A stretch of DNA of 64,000 nucleotides from CADDYT01 sp035294125 (GCA_035294125.1 DATGLM010000036.1:1-64000), one strand, 5' to 3'; shown: positions 32,515-42,612, counted from the stretch's first letter. Translations and numbers: made by a program. The notes: generated from the letters alone by a model not told the origin.

Positions 32515-34176
32515 TCAAAACACCACCATCGGCAATTGTGCTTTTTCCACACGCGGTAAACTAAACGAAAATTTGGAGCCTTCATGCAAGGTACTTTCCA
32601 CCCAGATATGGCCGCCATGCGCCTCAATAATAGCCTTACTGATATAGAGGCCCAGACCGGCACCGGGCAGCGAATACGTACTGGAGTCGCGCCCGCGCCG
32701 GAAACGCTGGAAAATCTGCTCCTGGTCGCGCAACGAGATACCCATTCCCCGGTCGGCCACGCTCACCACCACCTCCTCACCTGTGGCACGGCAGGTCACC
32801 TGGATTACCCGCTCGTGTGGGGAATACTTGATAGCATTGTCCAGCAAGTTTTGCAAGACTTCTTCGATGCGATCCCGGTCGGCCATCACCGTTGGCAAAT
32901 TGTCTGGAATATCAAGGTTGATGCTCACATCTGGCGCTTTCGCCTGCAAGCGGCGCACCACCCCCTCGATCAGGTTTGCCAGATCGAGGGGGACAATCTC
33001 CATCTGCAGCCCTCCGGCCTCAATGCGCGAGGCATAGAGCAGATTACCCACCAGTTTGTTCAAGCGATCGGCCTCCTCTTCTATCGCCTCCAGCCGCGTG
33101 CGAATCGAGGCCGGTTCAAACGTCGCATCGGGCCGCGCCAGCGTCGAGGCATAGCCCTTGATGATGGCGATAGGCGTCTGCAATTCGTGCGAGACGACGG
33201 AGATAAAGGTCGAACGCTGCTCCTCCTCCTCACGCTCTCGGGTAATGTCGCGCACATTTAGAATGCCGTTCATTGGCTCACCCCACGACGAGCGCACCCA
33301 TGAAGCGGTCACGCGCACAGGGAAAAGCTGCCCGTCCCGCGCCGAAATGTACATCTCGCGATTGGCGACCGAGTTGCCAGCCAGAGCCTGCAAGAGCGGC
33401 GAATCCTGCAAACCAATCTCATTGCCCTGCATGTCTTTTGCGCGCAACACCTCGTAATAAAACCGTCCCAGCACCTCATCCTCGCGCCAGCCCGTCAGTC
33501 GCTCCATCGCCGGGTTGAAATCGATAATGCGCAGGGCGTTATCAACGGTCAGAATGCCATCGGCGCTATACTCGAAAATGGCAGCCAGCCGCCCCTGCTC
33601 TTTGACCAGCGCCTGCGCCTTCAACGCGCCGCGCAGCCCAGCCGCCAGTTGCGCGATAAACAGCCGTAGCGCTCCCTGGTCAGCGTCATGCCGTTCAAAG
33701 CAGGAGCCTACCCCGGCAGGCCGCACGTAATGCAGGTAGCCCAGCATTCCGACCGGGTCATGCACGAAAAGCGAGCATAATTCAAAACGCTGGCTCAATA
33801 CCTCTATGCGCGCTCCGTCCCCCGCGTCTTCTGTAGCTCCAGCTTCCCCAGCTCCATTGTTCCCGGGCGCGTCACTCGTATCAGCATCATACAGTCCGAG
33901 CTGAAGGGCCAGCAGGCCGGACAGCGGCGCCGGGTTGATCACCAGTGGATGGGCGGAACTGGGCTGCACCCCCTCTGAGGCAGCCGCCAGCAAAAGCGGC
34001 AGCACCGGCTCAGGCACGCGATAATAGACATGCTCCGGGCTGCTCTGCGGGTCAAACGCCTCGTTGGCGACAACAAACACACCCGCCTCACCACACAATA
34101 ACCGGATAGCACTACCCACCAGCACCGTCATGCGATCATACCAATCGCCTGAGTGCTGTTTCTGGGGCCAGGACAT
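32515..34176 (-). CDS. Sensor histidine kinase with PAS domain
   Basis: A protein of about 553 residues. An N-terminal region of about 190 residues resembles a GAF-like sensor, without membrane helices, followed by a PAS domain (SADGILTVDNALRIIDFNPAM) and HisKA box FISVVSHELQTPIAIIKGY. The ATPase part has NLLDNAIKYSPH (N box), DRGMGIS (G1) and GAGLGLYISKAIIEAHGG (G2). The start at ATG 34176 has GGAG nine bases upstream; a GTG at 34191 would add five residues. It is cytosolic and transcribed just before the response regulator. Confidence 0.9.
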   Translation of the reverse strand: MSWPQKQHSGDWYDRMTVLVGSAIRLLCGEAGVFVVANEAFDPQSSPEHVYYRVPEPVLPLLLAAASEGVQPSSAHPLVINPAPLSGLLALQLGLYDADTSDAPGNNGAGEAGATEDAGDGARIEVLSQRFELCSLFVHDPVGMLGYLHYVRPAGVGSCFERHDADQGALRLFIAQLAAGLRGALKAQALVKEQGRLAAIFEYSADGILTVDNALRIIDFNPAMERLTGWREDEVLGRFYYEVLRAKDMQGNEIGLQDSPLLQALAGNSVANREMYISARDGQLFPVRVTASWVRSSWGEPMNGILNVRDITREREEEEQRSTFISVVSHELQTPIAIIKGYASTLARPDATFEPASIRTRLEAIEEEADRLNKLVGNLLYASRIEAGGLQMEIVPLDLANLIEGVVRRLQAKAPDVSINLDIPDNLPTVMADRDRIEEVLQNLLDNAIKYSPHERVIQVTCRATGEEVVVSVADRGMGISLRDQEQIFQRFRRGRDSSTYSLPGAGLGLYISKAIIEAHGGHIWVESTLHEGSKFSFSLPRVEKAQLPMVVF

Positions 34177-34287
34177 ACCAACACGCTCCACACGAAGGAT
34201 TTATAAAACTATCTCTTGTCAATCAGCAAGTTCAGTGCTATTGTAACATACGAGCACAATATCGCTGCGTTACAGGAGACCATTCAC

Positions 34288-34698
34288 GTGAAAATAATGA
34301 AAATGTCCGGGCGAACCAGAAGAATACTAATCGCTATCTCGGCTCCGCTCTTACTTATAAGTGCCTTCGCCGTTGTCATCTTTATCTACCTGAACTTTCA
34401 CCAGCCGCCGGTGGTAGATATGACGGCAACCGGCTTCGCGCCGCAAAGTGTAGAGATCAGCGAGGGCGAAACGATTCGCTTCGTCAATCAATCGTCCACA
34501 ACCCAGGTTCTCTGTGTGGGAACCAACCAGAAATGTGACACGACCGCCGTCGACCCACGCCCATTCCTAAGCCCAGGTAGACGTTTTGCCCCCGGCCAAT
34601 CGGAAGTCATTGTCTTCGACACGCCCGACACCTATACCATCACCAGCACCGTGACCCCGAAAATGAATCTGACGATTACGGTGGACGCGGCCATTTGA
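34288..34698 (+). CDS. Membrane-anchored cupredoxin-like protein
   Basis: A 136-residue protein. One N-terminal helix (about 15-36) anchors a small beta-barrel: VDMTATGFAPQSVEISEGET and IRFVNQS are typical cupredoxin strands, as is the VFDTPDTYTITSTVTP end. The expected type 1 copper set (His, Cys, His, Met) is not evident: one Cys in QVLCVGT, another in QKCDTT and a late Met are the only candidates. GTG at 34288 is favoured because AGGAGA lies about nine bases upstream. It ends 13 bases before trmD. Confidence 0.6.
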   Translation: MKIMKMSGRTRRILIAISAPLLLISAFAVVIFIYLNFHQPPVVDMTATGFAPQSVEISEGETIRFVNQSSTTQVLCVGTNQKCDTTAVDPRPFLSPGRRFAPGQSEVIVFDTPDTYTITSTVTPKMNLTITVDAAI

Positions 34699-34711
34699 GG
34701 ACAGGGGACAG

Positions 34712-35455
34712 ATGCACTTCGATATCTTCACGCTCTTTCCCGGCATGTTTGAAGGGCCATTTTCCGAAAGCATCCTCAAGCGGGCGCAGGAAAAGGGACT
34801 GCTCAGCATCGACCTGCACAATATTCGCGACGTGACCACCGACAGGCATCACATCGTCGATGACTACCCCTATGGCGGTGGCGCAGGCATGGTCATGAAG
34901 CCAGAGCCGATCTTCAACGCCATCGAGTCCGTCTACAAGGGCGGGCCTATCATCCTGCTGACACCGCAAGGCCGGGTTTTCAATCAGGAGATTGCGCGCT
35001 CACTGGCGCGGGAGCCGCGCATCACGCTGCTCTGCGGCCACTACGAAGGCATCGACGAGCGCGTGATCGAGCATCTTGTCACCGACGAACTTTCCATCGG
35101 CGACTACGTCCTCACAGGCGGCGAGCTTGCCGCGATGGTCGTGGTCGACGCCGTGAGCCGCCTGATCCCCGGCGTGCTTGCCGAAGGCTCGACCGAGGAA
35201 GAATCGCACAGCAACAACCTGCTGGAATACCCACAGTACACGCGCCCACCCGAATTTCGCGGCTGGCGCGTCCCCGACATTCTGCTCTCCGGCCATCACG
35301 AGCAGGTCGCCCGCTGGCGGCGCAAAGAATCCTTGCGCCGCACCCGCCAGCGCCGCCCCGACCTCTTCGCCAAACTGGACTTGAGCAGCAAGCTAGACCA
35401 GAAGCTGCTGAAAGAACTGGATGAGGAAGAGGCCGACGATGAATCACACCCGTAA
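34712..35455 (+). CDS. trmD: tRNA (guanine37-N1)-methyltransferase TrmD
   Basis: A 247-residue SPOUT methyltransferase. It begins MHFDIFTLFPGMFEGPFSES and has the SAM-binding knot sequence LLCGHYEGIDERV (about 105-117), SIGDYVLTGGELAAMVV (about 128-144) and the AspRNA-contact GGAGMVMKPEP (about 49-59). It methylates G37 of tRNAs that read CNN codons to prevent frameshifting. The usual neighbours (rimM, rplS, rpsP) are missing; it lies next to a cupredoxin-like gene, suggesting local rearrangement of the operon. Confidence 0.96.
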   Translation: MHFDIFTLFPGMFEGPFSESILKRAQEKGLLSIDLHNIRDVTTDRHHIVDDYPYGGGAGMVMKPEPIFNAIESVYKGGPIILLTPQGRVFNQEIARSLAREPRITLLCGHYEGIDERVIEHLVTDELSIGDYVLTGGELAAMVVVDAVSRLIPGVLAEGSTEEESHSNNLLEYPQYTRPPEFRGWRVPDILLSGHHEQVARWRRKESLRRTRQRRPDLFAKLDLSSKLDQKLLKELDEEEADDESHP

Positions 35456-35511
35456 CCCGTAGGGAGATGATCAATCGTGTCCCTGGACGATTATGAAAAA
35501 GAATTGCATCT

Positions 35512-38500
35512 CTACCTCTCATCATCATCTCTGGTCGGGCCTGCACCCCCCTGTTTCTTGAGGGAATCTTCGCGAGCTTTCTCCTCGGCGATGATATCGG
35601 CCACCTCGTCGGCCATGGTGCGACCGGGGCCGAAGTTGCTGCGACCGTTGCCATTGCCGTTGTCGTTATCGAGAATTTCGCGGGCACGGCCATTGGCCTC
35701 GAAGCTGCCGATGATGCCGCGCTCCTCCAACATGTCGATAAGGCGAGCGGCGCGGGAGTAGCCGACGCGCAGGCGGCGCTGCAAGAGGGAGATGGAGGCG
35801 CGCCCGTACTCGCGCACGACCTCTTCTGCCTTCTCCAGCAGGTCGTCTTCCAGTTCAAAATCGTCGGAGATGCGCTCCTGAATCTCCCAGCCTGGCTCTA
35901 CCGGCGGCGGCTCCGCCACATTTTGCGTGCCGGTGTGTTCCTGCACCTGCTGTCGCCAGTAAGCCACCAGTCGCTCGACCTCATCGTCGGCCAGGAACGC
36001 GCCCTGGATGCGCTCCGGTCTGCCCGCGTCCGCCGGGAGGTAGAGCATGTCGCCGCGACCGAGCAGGCGTTCAGCGCCGCCCATATCGATGATGGTGCGC
36101 GAGTCCACAGCGGAACTGACCATGAAGGAGATACGGGTTGGAATATTGGCCTTGATCAGACCGGTGATGACATCCACCGAGGGACGCTGCGTAGCTATCA
36201 CCAGATGAATGCCGGTGGCACGGGCAAGTTGCGCCAGGCGGCAGATCATGCCCTCCACCTCTTCGGGCGCGGCCATCATTAGATCGGCCAGTTCGTCAAT
36301 AATAATCACAATGGCGGGCAGGTTCTTGAGGGCAGTATCGCCCTTCGCGGCACGTTCGGCGCGCAGCTTGCGGTAGCCATCCAGGTTGCGCACGCCCAGA
36401 TGCGAGAAGTCGCGGTAGCGCCGCTCCATCTCTGTAATCGCGTTCTTGAGGAGAGGCACTACCTTCTCTACCTCCGTCACCACAGGGAAGTTCAGGTGGG
36501 GAATGCCGTTGTAGACGTTTAACTCGACCATCTTCGGGTCGACCATGAGCAGGCGTACATCTTCGGGTGTGGCCTGGGTCAAGATGCTGGCGATGATAGT
36601 ATTTATACATACACTCTTTCCAGCGCCTGTTGCGCCCGCGATAAGCAGGTGGGGCATGCGGGCGAGGTCGCCGACGCGCACAGCCCCCGCCACGTCTTTG
36701 CCGAGGGCAATGGCGAGCTTCGATTTGGCCTTCGCCGCCTGGTATTCCTTGCTTTCCAATACCTCACGCAGCGTGACAAGGCGGCTGTTCTTGTTAGGAA
36801 TCTCCACACCGACGTAGGGGCGACCGGGAACGGGTGCCTCCATGCGAATGCTCTTGGCTTCCAGCACCAGCGCCAGGTCGTTTTGCAGCGCCATGATGCG
36901 ACTGACGCGAGTGCGCGTCTCGTAAACGATATTGCCGGAGGCGTCGCGCACGGGCACAGACCTTCCCTGCGCGTCCAGCCGCATCTCTGGCTTGCCGGTA
37001 GGGCGAATGCCGAAGCGAATGACCGTCGGGCCAATGCTGATATCCTCCGGCCTGACCTCGGCCTCCACACGGAAGCTGCGCAATGTGTCCTGTATGATCT
37101 TTGCCAGCGCTTGCGTGTCATCGCCAAACATCTGCAGCTTGACCTCGTCTGGATTGTTCAGGATCGAGGTATCAGGCACCTTCCAGGGAGAATCGACGAC
37201 CGATTTCCCTTTCCGCAGCTTTGCCAGCAACGGATTGGGCTGTAGCGGTTCCATGGAATCTGGTTTACTCCTGGCTCCCGCTTGCTGTGTGCCCCTGTCG
37301 CCCGCAATGGGAGCGTTGAAAGGCAGTGGTGGCTGTTGCGCCCCCTGTACGGCTGCGCTATGCTCATCGCGATTCAGTGGAGCGACGGCACGGCCACCAC
37401 GCGACACAAGGCCAATTTCGCGCCGGTGCAGATTAATATCGTTATCCGGGTCATCTTCGTCGCCGAAATCGCTTTCAAAGTTGATGAGCGTGTCCCCGTC
37501 TTCATCCTCATCCTCATCCTCGTCCTCGTTCGCCAGCGCCTGACCCTGGCCCGGTAGGCGCACCTTTCCTGCATCGGAGGCACCCCGCGGCGCCATGCCC
37601 GCCCCGTAGCTCCCATAGCGGCTGTATTGCGGGCGCTGCCCCAGATAGGGCGAAGGACGAGCAGCATTTCCCGCTGGAGCGTTTTTCTCTCCGCCCGTTA
37701 TCACTCTTGCCAGCGCACGACCAACCATCAACACGTGTCCGAAGGTGATGCGGAAGGCCAGGATGCTTACAAGGACAAAGAGACCGATGAGCACGACATG
37801 CTCCACGCCGACAGGCCAGCCTAGAAGCGGCTTCACAAGCAACTGGGCAATGACACCACCCGTCTTCCCGCCCAAAATCAAGTTGCTCTCAGCAAGCACG
37901 ATCAGCCAGAGCATGACGAGGCCGATGACCAGCGACCAGCGAATGAAGCGCCGGTTGAGGATGCCTTCAACCAGGTGAGCAAGGGAGAAAGCGACGAGGC
38001 CGAGCGCCAGCACGTAGGACGACCAGCCAAAGAAGGTGGTGAAGAAGCCAGCGATAGGCCTCAGGACGGCAACCGAGTGAAAGACCGTGAGCGCCGCGAA
38101 CAGCAGCAGGGAGAGAACCAGCAGCAGGAAGCCAAAAACGCGCTGCTGGTGATGCGGTTCCAGACTGTTCCAGGTACTGCGCGCCCAATCAATAAAGCGC
38201 GTATCCTGTGTCTTCGGAGGAGACGCAGGGCTGACAGAGGCGGCAGGACCGGACGATTTGCCTTTACGTCCTCTCGTCGATTTTCCGTTCTGGCCCTGTC
38301 TGCTCTGCCCACTCTGTCCGCGCTTCGTAGCAGGCAAAGACGTGCTGCGCGCAGCAGAAGCGGAGCCACCGGCCTTCTTGCCGGAGACTTTACTGCTCTG
38401 CCCGCCCTGCCCGGCGCGTATGCCGGAAGCGCTCAAGCTTCCCGCCGCACCGCTCACCCGCGACGCGCGCCGGGCGACATCCGCGTCGACGCTCGGCCCA

Positions 38501-38550
38501 ACCCGTCTCTGCTGCCCTTTCTGCTCCTTGCTCGATCCGCCGCCTGCCAT
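35512..38550 (-). CDS. ftsK: DNA translocase FtsK/SpoIIIE
   Basis: A 1012-residue protein that pumps chromosomal DNA during division. A Ser/Gly/Lys-rich cytosolic N-terminus (1-125) is followed by four to five membrane helices (about 130-285), a charged linker (Asp/Glu run, about 340-365), then the motor domain with Walker A AGATGAGKSVCINTIIAS, LLMVDPKMVELNVYNGIPHL and IVIIIDELADLMM. The C-terminal gamma winged helix (LLQRRLRVGYSRAARLIDML) reads KOPS-type sequences. It ends with a Gln/Lys/Asp-rich tail. Gene ends next to trmD (convergent) and begins after the RNase J terminator hairpin. Confidence 0.95.
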   Translation of the reverse strand: MAGGGSSKEQKGQQRRVGPSVDADVARRASRVSGAAGSLSASGIRAGQGGQSSKVSGKKAGGSASAARSTSLPATKRGQSGQSRQGQNGKSTRGRKGKSSGPAASVSPASPPKTQDTRFIDWARSTWNSLEPHHQQRVFGFLLLVLSLLLFAALTVFHSVAVLRPIAGFFTTFFGWSSYVLALGLVAFSLAHLVEGILNRRFIRWSLVIGLVMLWLIVLAESNLILGGKTGGVIAQLLVKPLLGWPVGVEHVVLIGLFVLVSILAFRITFGHVLMVGRALARVITGGEKNAPAGNAARPSPYLGQRPQYSRYGSYGAGMAPRGASDAGKVRLPGQGQALANEDEDEDEDEDGDTLINFESDFGDEDDPDNDINLHRREIGLVSRGGRAVAPLNRDEHSAAVQGAQQPPLPFNAPIAGDRGTQQAGARSKPDSMEPLQPNPLLAKLRKGKSVVDSPWKVPDTSILNNPDEVKLQMFGDDTQALAKIIQDTLRSFRVEAEVRPEDISIGPTVIRFGIRPTGKPEMRLDAQGRSVPVRDASGNIVYETRTRVSRIMALQNDLALVLEAKSIRMEAPVPGRPYVGVEIPNKNSRLVTLREVLESKEYQAAKAKSKLAIALGKDVAGAVRVGDLARMPHLLIAGATGAGKSVCINTIIASILTQATPEDVRLLMVDPKMVELNVYNGIPHLNFPVVTEVEKVVPLLKNAITEMERRYRDFSHLGVRNLDGYRKLRAERAAKGDTALKNLPAIVIIIDELADLMMAAPEEVEGMICRLAQLARATGIHLVIATQRPSVDVITGLIKANIPTRISFMVSSAVDSRTIIDMGGAERLLGRGDMLYLPADAGRPERIQGAFLADDEVERLVAYWRQQVQEHTGTQNVAEPPPVEPGWEIQERISDDFELEDDLLEKAEEVVREYGRASISLLQRRLRVGYSRAARLIDMLEERGIIGSFEANGRAREILDNDNGNGNGRSNFGPGRTMADEVADIIAEEKAREDSLKKQGGAGPTRDDDER

Positions 38551-38690
38551 CGCAATGTCCTTCCTTATCGTTCAAGACAATTTCGAGAGACAAGAGTATG
38601 ATAGCGCATTTGTTCCAGGGAAGCAAGTAGCAATTTCTGGCACCACTTGTTGCTTTATGGCATGTACGAGCCGCTTTTCAAGCGGTATGC

Positions 38691-38750
38691 AGAAGCCAAC
38701 AAAAAAGCGATGCCGCAATGTTTCTTGCTGTATCGCTTTTTGTTGGCTCT
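38691..38750 (-). terminator. Terminator of the RNase J gene
   Basis: An imperfect hairpin of about 26 bp (arms 38691-38718 and 38725-38750, with AAAAAGCGAT paired to ATCGCTTTTT) lies ten bases past the RNase J stop on the minus strand. The A/T-runs inside the arms give a T-rich end for minus-strand transcripts. Confidence 0.7.
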
Positions 38751-38759
38751 GCGCTCAGG

Positions 38760-40427
38760 TTACACTTCCATCACGACCGGTATGATCATCGGACGACGAT
38801 GGGTTTTGTCATAGAAGAACTCGCTCAGGCTGTGCTTGATCTTATCTTTGAGGTAAGCCCAGTCCGCAGCATGTCCTTGCTGGTCGAGCTGCGCGAGATC
38901 TTCCAGCACGCGCCGCCGCGCCTCATCTAGCAGCTCCTCGGAGTCGCGCATATAGACGAAACCACGGGAAACGATATCCGGCCCGGCCAGTGGCTGGCCC
39001 GTCTCCTTATCGACGGTGATGACCACGACCAGGATGCCATCTTGCGCCAGAACCTGGCGGTCGCGCAGCACAATCTGGCCCACGTCGCCCACGCCGAGGC
39101 CATCGACAAAGACGTTACTGGCTGGCACGTGACCACCCAGCCCGATCCCCTCTTCGCTTACCTCTACGACATCGCCATCTTCGGCAACCACGATATGATC
39201 TTCTGGAATGCCCAGCGAGTGCGCCAGCTTGGCGTGCAGGATCAACTGCCGGTACTCACCATGAATGGGCATGAAGAACTTCGGACGCACCAGGCTGAGC
39301 ATCAGCTTTAACTCTTCCTGCGCGGCGTGGCCCGAAACATGCACATTAGAGATGGCCGAGTAGAACACTTCCGCGCCCTGGCGGAACAGATTGTTGATAG
39401 TGCGATGCACCATGCGCTCATTGCCCGGCACAGGCGTGGCCGAAAGGATGACGGTATCGCCGGGCTGGATATGCACCAGCCGGTGGTCGCCACTGGCAAT
39501 GCGTGTCAGCGCGGATGTCGGCTCGCCCTGGCTGCCCGTACAGACAATCACTAACTGATCCTCCGGGCACTTGTTGATATCCTCGGCGCGCATCATCATA
39601 CCTTTGGGCATGCGCAGGTAGCCAAGCTCGATCGCCATCTGTACGTTATTCTGCATGCTGCGCCCGACAAAGGCGACATGACGCTCATAGCGTTCGGCAG
39701 TCTCCACAACCTGCTGCACACGCGAAATCAACGAGGCGAAGGTAGCAATCAGAATACGCCCCGGCGCGTTGGCGAAAATCTTGTCCAGCGACTCGTTAAT
39801 CACCCGCTCGGACGGCGTGAAACCGGGAGTCTCAACACGGGTGCTGTCGCCCATCATTACCAGCACGCCCTCGTTACCGATGCGAGCCAGCGTCCCGATA
39901 TCGGCGGAGCGACCATCAATGGGTGTGTAGTCAAATTTGTAGTCCCCGGTATGCAGTACCGCGCCAATGGGGGTGTGAATCACGACGCCGGCGGCATCGG
40001 GAATGCTGTGGTTGACATGGAAGAACTCCGCCAGACACTCTCCCAGTTCAATCTGGTCGCCGGGCGTCACCACATTCAGCGTTGCCTTATCGGCCAGCCG
40101 CTGCTCCTTCAACTTCACATTGATGAGGCCAGCCGTCAGGCGTGTGGCAAAAACAGGAGGGAAATCCAGCATCGGCAAGATGTAGGGAAGCGCGCCGATA
40201 TGATCTTCGTGACCGTGGGTGATAAGGATACCACGAATGCGGTCCTTCTTATCCGCCAGGTAGGTTGTATCAGGAATAACCAGATCTACACCGAACATCT
40301 CATCATCGGGGAACATTACCCCGGCATCAATCACGATAATGTCGTCACCATGCTCCACGACGACCATATTCTTTCCGACTTCTCCCAACCCTCCCAGCGG
40401 GATCAGTCGAATATTCTCAGTTGTCAA
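38760..40427 (-). CDS. rnj: Ribonuclease J (MBL/beta-CASP)
   Basis: A protein of about 555 residues. The metallo-beta-lactamase part has LIPLGGLGEVGKNM at the start and the zinc motif HGHEDHIGALPY near 75-86; the beta-CASP part and the RNase J tail domain follow (MPIHGEYRQLILHAKLA). RNase J is a 5'-3' exonuclease and endonuclease for mRNA decay and maturation. The start is probably TTG at 40427, since GAGGAGG lies 11 bases upstream and it is followed directly by TTENIRLIPLGG. It is preceded by a 280-base leader region (40428-40706) containing a GCCGG...CCGGC hairpin (40541-40562) but no gene. Confidence 0.95.
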   Translation of the reverse strand: MTTENIRLIPLGGLGEVGKNMVVVEHGDDIIVIDAGVMFPDDEMFGVDLVIPDTTYLADKKDRIRGILITHGHEDHIGALPYILPMLDFPPVFATRLTAGLINVKLKEQRLADKATLNVVTPGDQIELGECLAEFFHVNHSIPDAAGVVIHTPIGAVLHTGDYKFDYTPIDGRSADIGTLARIGNEGVLVMMGDSTRVETPGFTPSERVINESLDKIFANAPGRILIATFASLISRVQQVVETAERYERHVAFVGRSMQNNVQMAIELGYLRMPKGMMMRAEDINKCPEDQLVIVCTGSQGEPTSALTRIASGDHRLVHIQPGDTVILSATPVPGNERMVHRTINNLFRQGAEVFYSAISNVHVSGHAAQEELKLMLSLVRPKFFMPIHGEYRQLILHAKLAHSLGIPEDHIVVAEDGDVVEVSEEGIGLGGHVPASNVFVDGLGVGDVGQIVLRDRQVLAQDGILVVVITVDKETGQPLAGPDIVSRGFVYMRDSEELLDEARRRVLEDLAQLDQQGHAADWAYLKDKIKHSLSEFFYDKTHRRPMIIPVVMEV

Positions 40428-40706
40428 GGTACAAAAAACCTCCTCACTACACCACAAGGTATAGCTCCACTATAAAAACGATATTGCATAATGTATCTCC
40501 ACTTCTGTCTTCTCCAACAGAAGCAAAAGGCATGCTAAGCAAGCCGGAAATAAAAGAAACCGGCCAGAATGTAAATAGATCAGATTAATCCTATTATTCC
40601 ATTTACTAATGTACCATAGACCCATCGAAATAGCAAGCGAGGATAAGCAGTAGCTTCTTATATCTAGAACACTGGAAACCGCTTTTCTCTTCCCTGCCTT
40701 CTCGCC
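40428..40706 (-). promoter_or_regulatory. Leader/promoter region of RNase J
   Basis: About 280 bases with no gene. AT-rich minus-strand DNA includes a GCCGG(N12)CCGGC hairpin (40541-40562) and a 3' part with TATAGT near 40472. RNase J messages are often autoregulated through long leaders in other bacteria; here only the length supports that. Confidence 0.3.
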
Positions 40707-40781
40707 AGACGCGCAGTGAGCGCGCAAAACGGGCAGAATTGCGACGCAATTCTGCCCGTTTTGCGCGCTCACTGCGCGTCT
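40707..40781 (-). terminator. 75-base palindrome overlapping the sedolisin stop codon
   Basis: Arms 40707-40743 and 40745-40781 match perfectly over 37 bases around a single central base. The sedolisin stop codon (40780-40782) forms the outer end. The inner core AAAACGGGCAGAATT/AATTCTGCCCGTTTT looks like a normal terminator extended outwards. Confidence 0.88.
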
Positions 40782-42612
40782 ATTTTCCCATCGCCACGAG
40801 GTCAGCGGCCAGCTTAGCGGCATCGAAGCTGCCCCAGCCTGTTGCCATATCGAAGTCGTTGGTGACCGGGTAAGCGCCGCCGTTGATACCCAGTTCGTCA
40901 TTGTTGGACGGCACGCTGGGGTCGCCGGGCGGTGTGATATCGTGGAAATCGGTGTTGTAGCGCGAACTGGCCCCGATCTGGTAGAGCAAGGGATTGAGGA
41001 AGCCAACAACACTCTTGCCGTGCTGCGCAGCCTCCTGGTTGGTCAGCGCGATCATCGCCGCCCACATGGGAGCCGCCGCTGATGTGCCGCCAACCGTGAT
41101 CCAGCCACCTCCACCCACGCCGGGCAGGCCGCTGCCGGTACAGTTGGAGCCGACCGTGCAGTAGACGTTATAGCCTGTCTGGGGATCGGCGTTCAGCGAG
41201 ACATCGGGTGTCTCGCGCATCCCGTTGGAGTAGGAGTTCTGCACGCCGGGTCCAGTCTGCCAGGAAGGCTGCTTCCAGTACTGGCTCAGGCCGCCGCCGC
41301 CCGCGCCGCCGAAGAAGCCATCGTTCCACACGTGCTCAGACTGGTAGCTGTTGTTGCTGTTGAGCGAGAGCGTGGTGCCGCCCACGCCGGTGACATAGGG
41401 CTGCGCGGCAGGATCGTCTGCCACGAGCGATGGATCATAGGTCTGCTCAAAGCAGGTCTCGCTGCCGCTATCGCCAGCCGCGACGAGGATAGTCTGGCCC
41501 TGAGCAGCCGCCTCCTGGAAGAAGGTGTTCTCCTGCTGCGCCTCCGTCTGGCCCGCCGCCGTCTCGCATTGGCCCCAGCTCACACTGACGACAGGCGTGC
41601 GGTCACTGACGATACGGGCGAACTCGTCGTTGTAGCCCTGCGTCGTGTTGGGCGCTTCGTAGACGATCAATTTCGACAGGTTGGGAGCCATGCTCACGAT
41701 GGTCTCGATATCCAGTTCGACCTCGATAGCACCAGCGCCAGGCTGACCGTTGAAGCCATCCAGGATGACATTTTGCAACGGCACGCTGCCGCCGCCGAAG
41801 CACTGTGTGTACGCCTGGATATCGCTGGCTGAATAGCCGTCCAGCTCAAAGACCCCTACCGTCTGCCCCTGTCCCTGCAAGCCCGCACTGTGCAGCCCAT
41901 CGTAGTCATAAGCTGTGGAGAGCTGGCTGGGGATATAGGCCGTGCCGGTGCTGCTCCCGCTCTGACCGGGGCCGGGGCAGTTACTCGCTTTTGGTCTGAA
42001 CAGGCTACTATTTTGTGAGACGATGGGGGGATGGAAGAACTGGCTGGCATCGTCCAGGCCGGTGAGCGAGGTGATATCCTGGGCGATGTAGGCCGGGAGC
42101 CTGGGAGTGTTGCGGTTGGCGAAGAATTGACGACCATCCGGTGCGCGGTAGCTATTGATGGTTACGCCGAAGACGCGCTCCGCCAGCGCCTCCGGGCCAC
42201 TGAAGTCGACCAGCAGACGATCGGGATACGTTCCTGTGACGGTGAAGCCCTGCTGTGTCAGGTAGTCGATAACTGCTTGCTGCTCTGCCGCCGTCGGGCC
42301 AAATTCCTGCGTGAACTGCGCGACGGTCAGATACTGGTGGTACTGAGAAGAGGATGGATCATACAGGTTTCGCAGCAAGGCGTTCAATTCCTCCTGATTG
42401 CGCAGCGCCAGGCCGACGCTCATCTGCAACGTCCGGCTCTGCCGATCGCCGCCCAGTAACTGACTCAACTTAATCAGGGAAGGGGAATTGCCTACATCCA
42501 CGGGGCGAAACAGCTCGGCCTGAGCCGAGGGAACAAGGTGGCCGGGGTACAGGAAGCCACCGAGGAGCAGGACGAGCGCGAAAGCGAGAAATACTACGAG
42601 CTTGTGACGCAC
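40780..42612 (-). CDS. Secreted sedolisin (S53) serine-carboxyl protease
   Basis: A 610-residue secreted protease. A signal peptide (cut likely after PSAQA, about 33) precedes the pro-kumamolisin activation domain (about 38-180: LSQLLGGDRQSRTL... VIDYLTQQGFTVTGTYPD). The catalytic set is complete: E and D in EVELDIET, the oxyanion Asp in AAGDSGSE and the nucleophile Ser in GGTSAAAPMW. These enzymes work at acid pH. The C-terminal calcium-site pattern (ATGWGSFDAAKL) is kept. GTG start with AAGGAGGG five bases upstream. Isolated gene; a role in scavenging external protein is inferred. Confidence 0.93.
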   Translation of the reverse strand: MRHKLVVFLAFALVLLLGGFLYPGHLVPSAQAELFRPVDVGNSPSLIKLSQLLGGDRQSRTLQMSVGLALRNQEELNALLRNLYDPSSSQYHQYLTVAQFTQEFGPTAAEQQAVIDYLTQQGFTVTGTYPDRLLVDFSGPEALAERVFGVTINSYRAPDGRQFFANRNTPRLPAYIAQDITSLTGLDDASQFFHPPIVSQNSSLFRPKASNCPGPGQSGSSTGTAYIPSQLSTAYDYDGLHSAGLQGQGQTVGVFELDGYSASDIQAYTQCFGGGSVPLQNVILDGFNGQPGAGAIEVELDIETIVSMAPNLSKLIVYEAPNTTQGYNDEFARIVSDRTPVVSVSWGQCETAAGQTEAQQENTFFQEAAAQGQTILVAAGDSGSETCFEQTYDPSLVADDPAAQPYVTGVGGTTLSLNSNNSYQSEHVWNDGFFGGAGGGGLSQYWKQPSWQTGPGVQNSYSNGMRETPDVSLNADPQTGYNVYCTVGSNCTGSGLPGVGGGGWITVGGTSAAAPMWAAMIALTNQEAAQHGKSVVGFLNPLLYQIGASSRYNTDFHDITPPGDPSVPSNNDELGINGGAYPVTNDFDMATGWGSFDAAKLAADLVAMGK

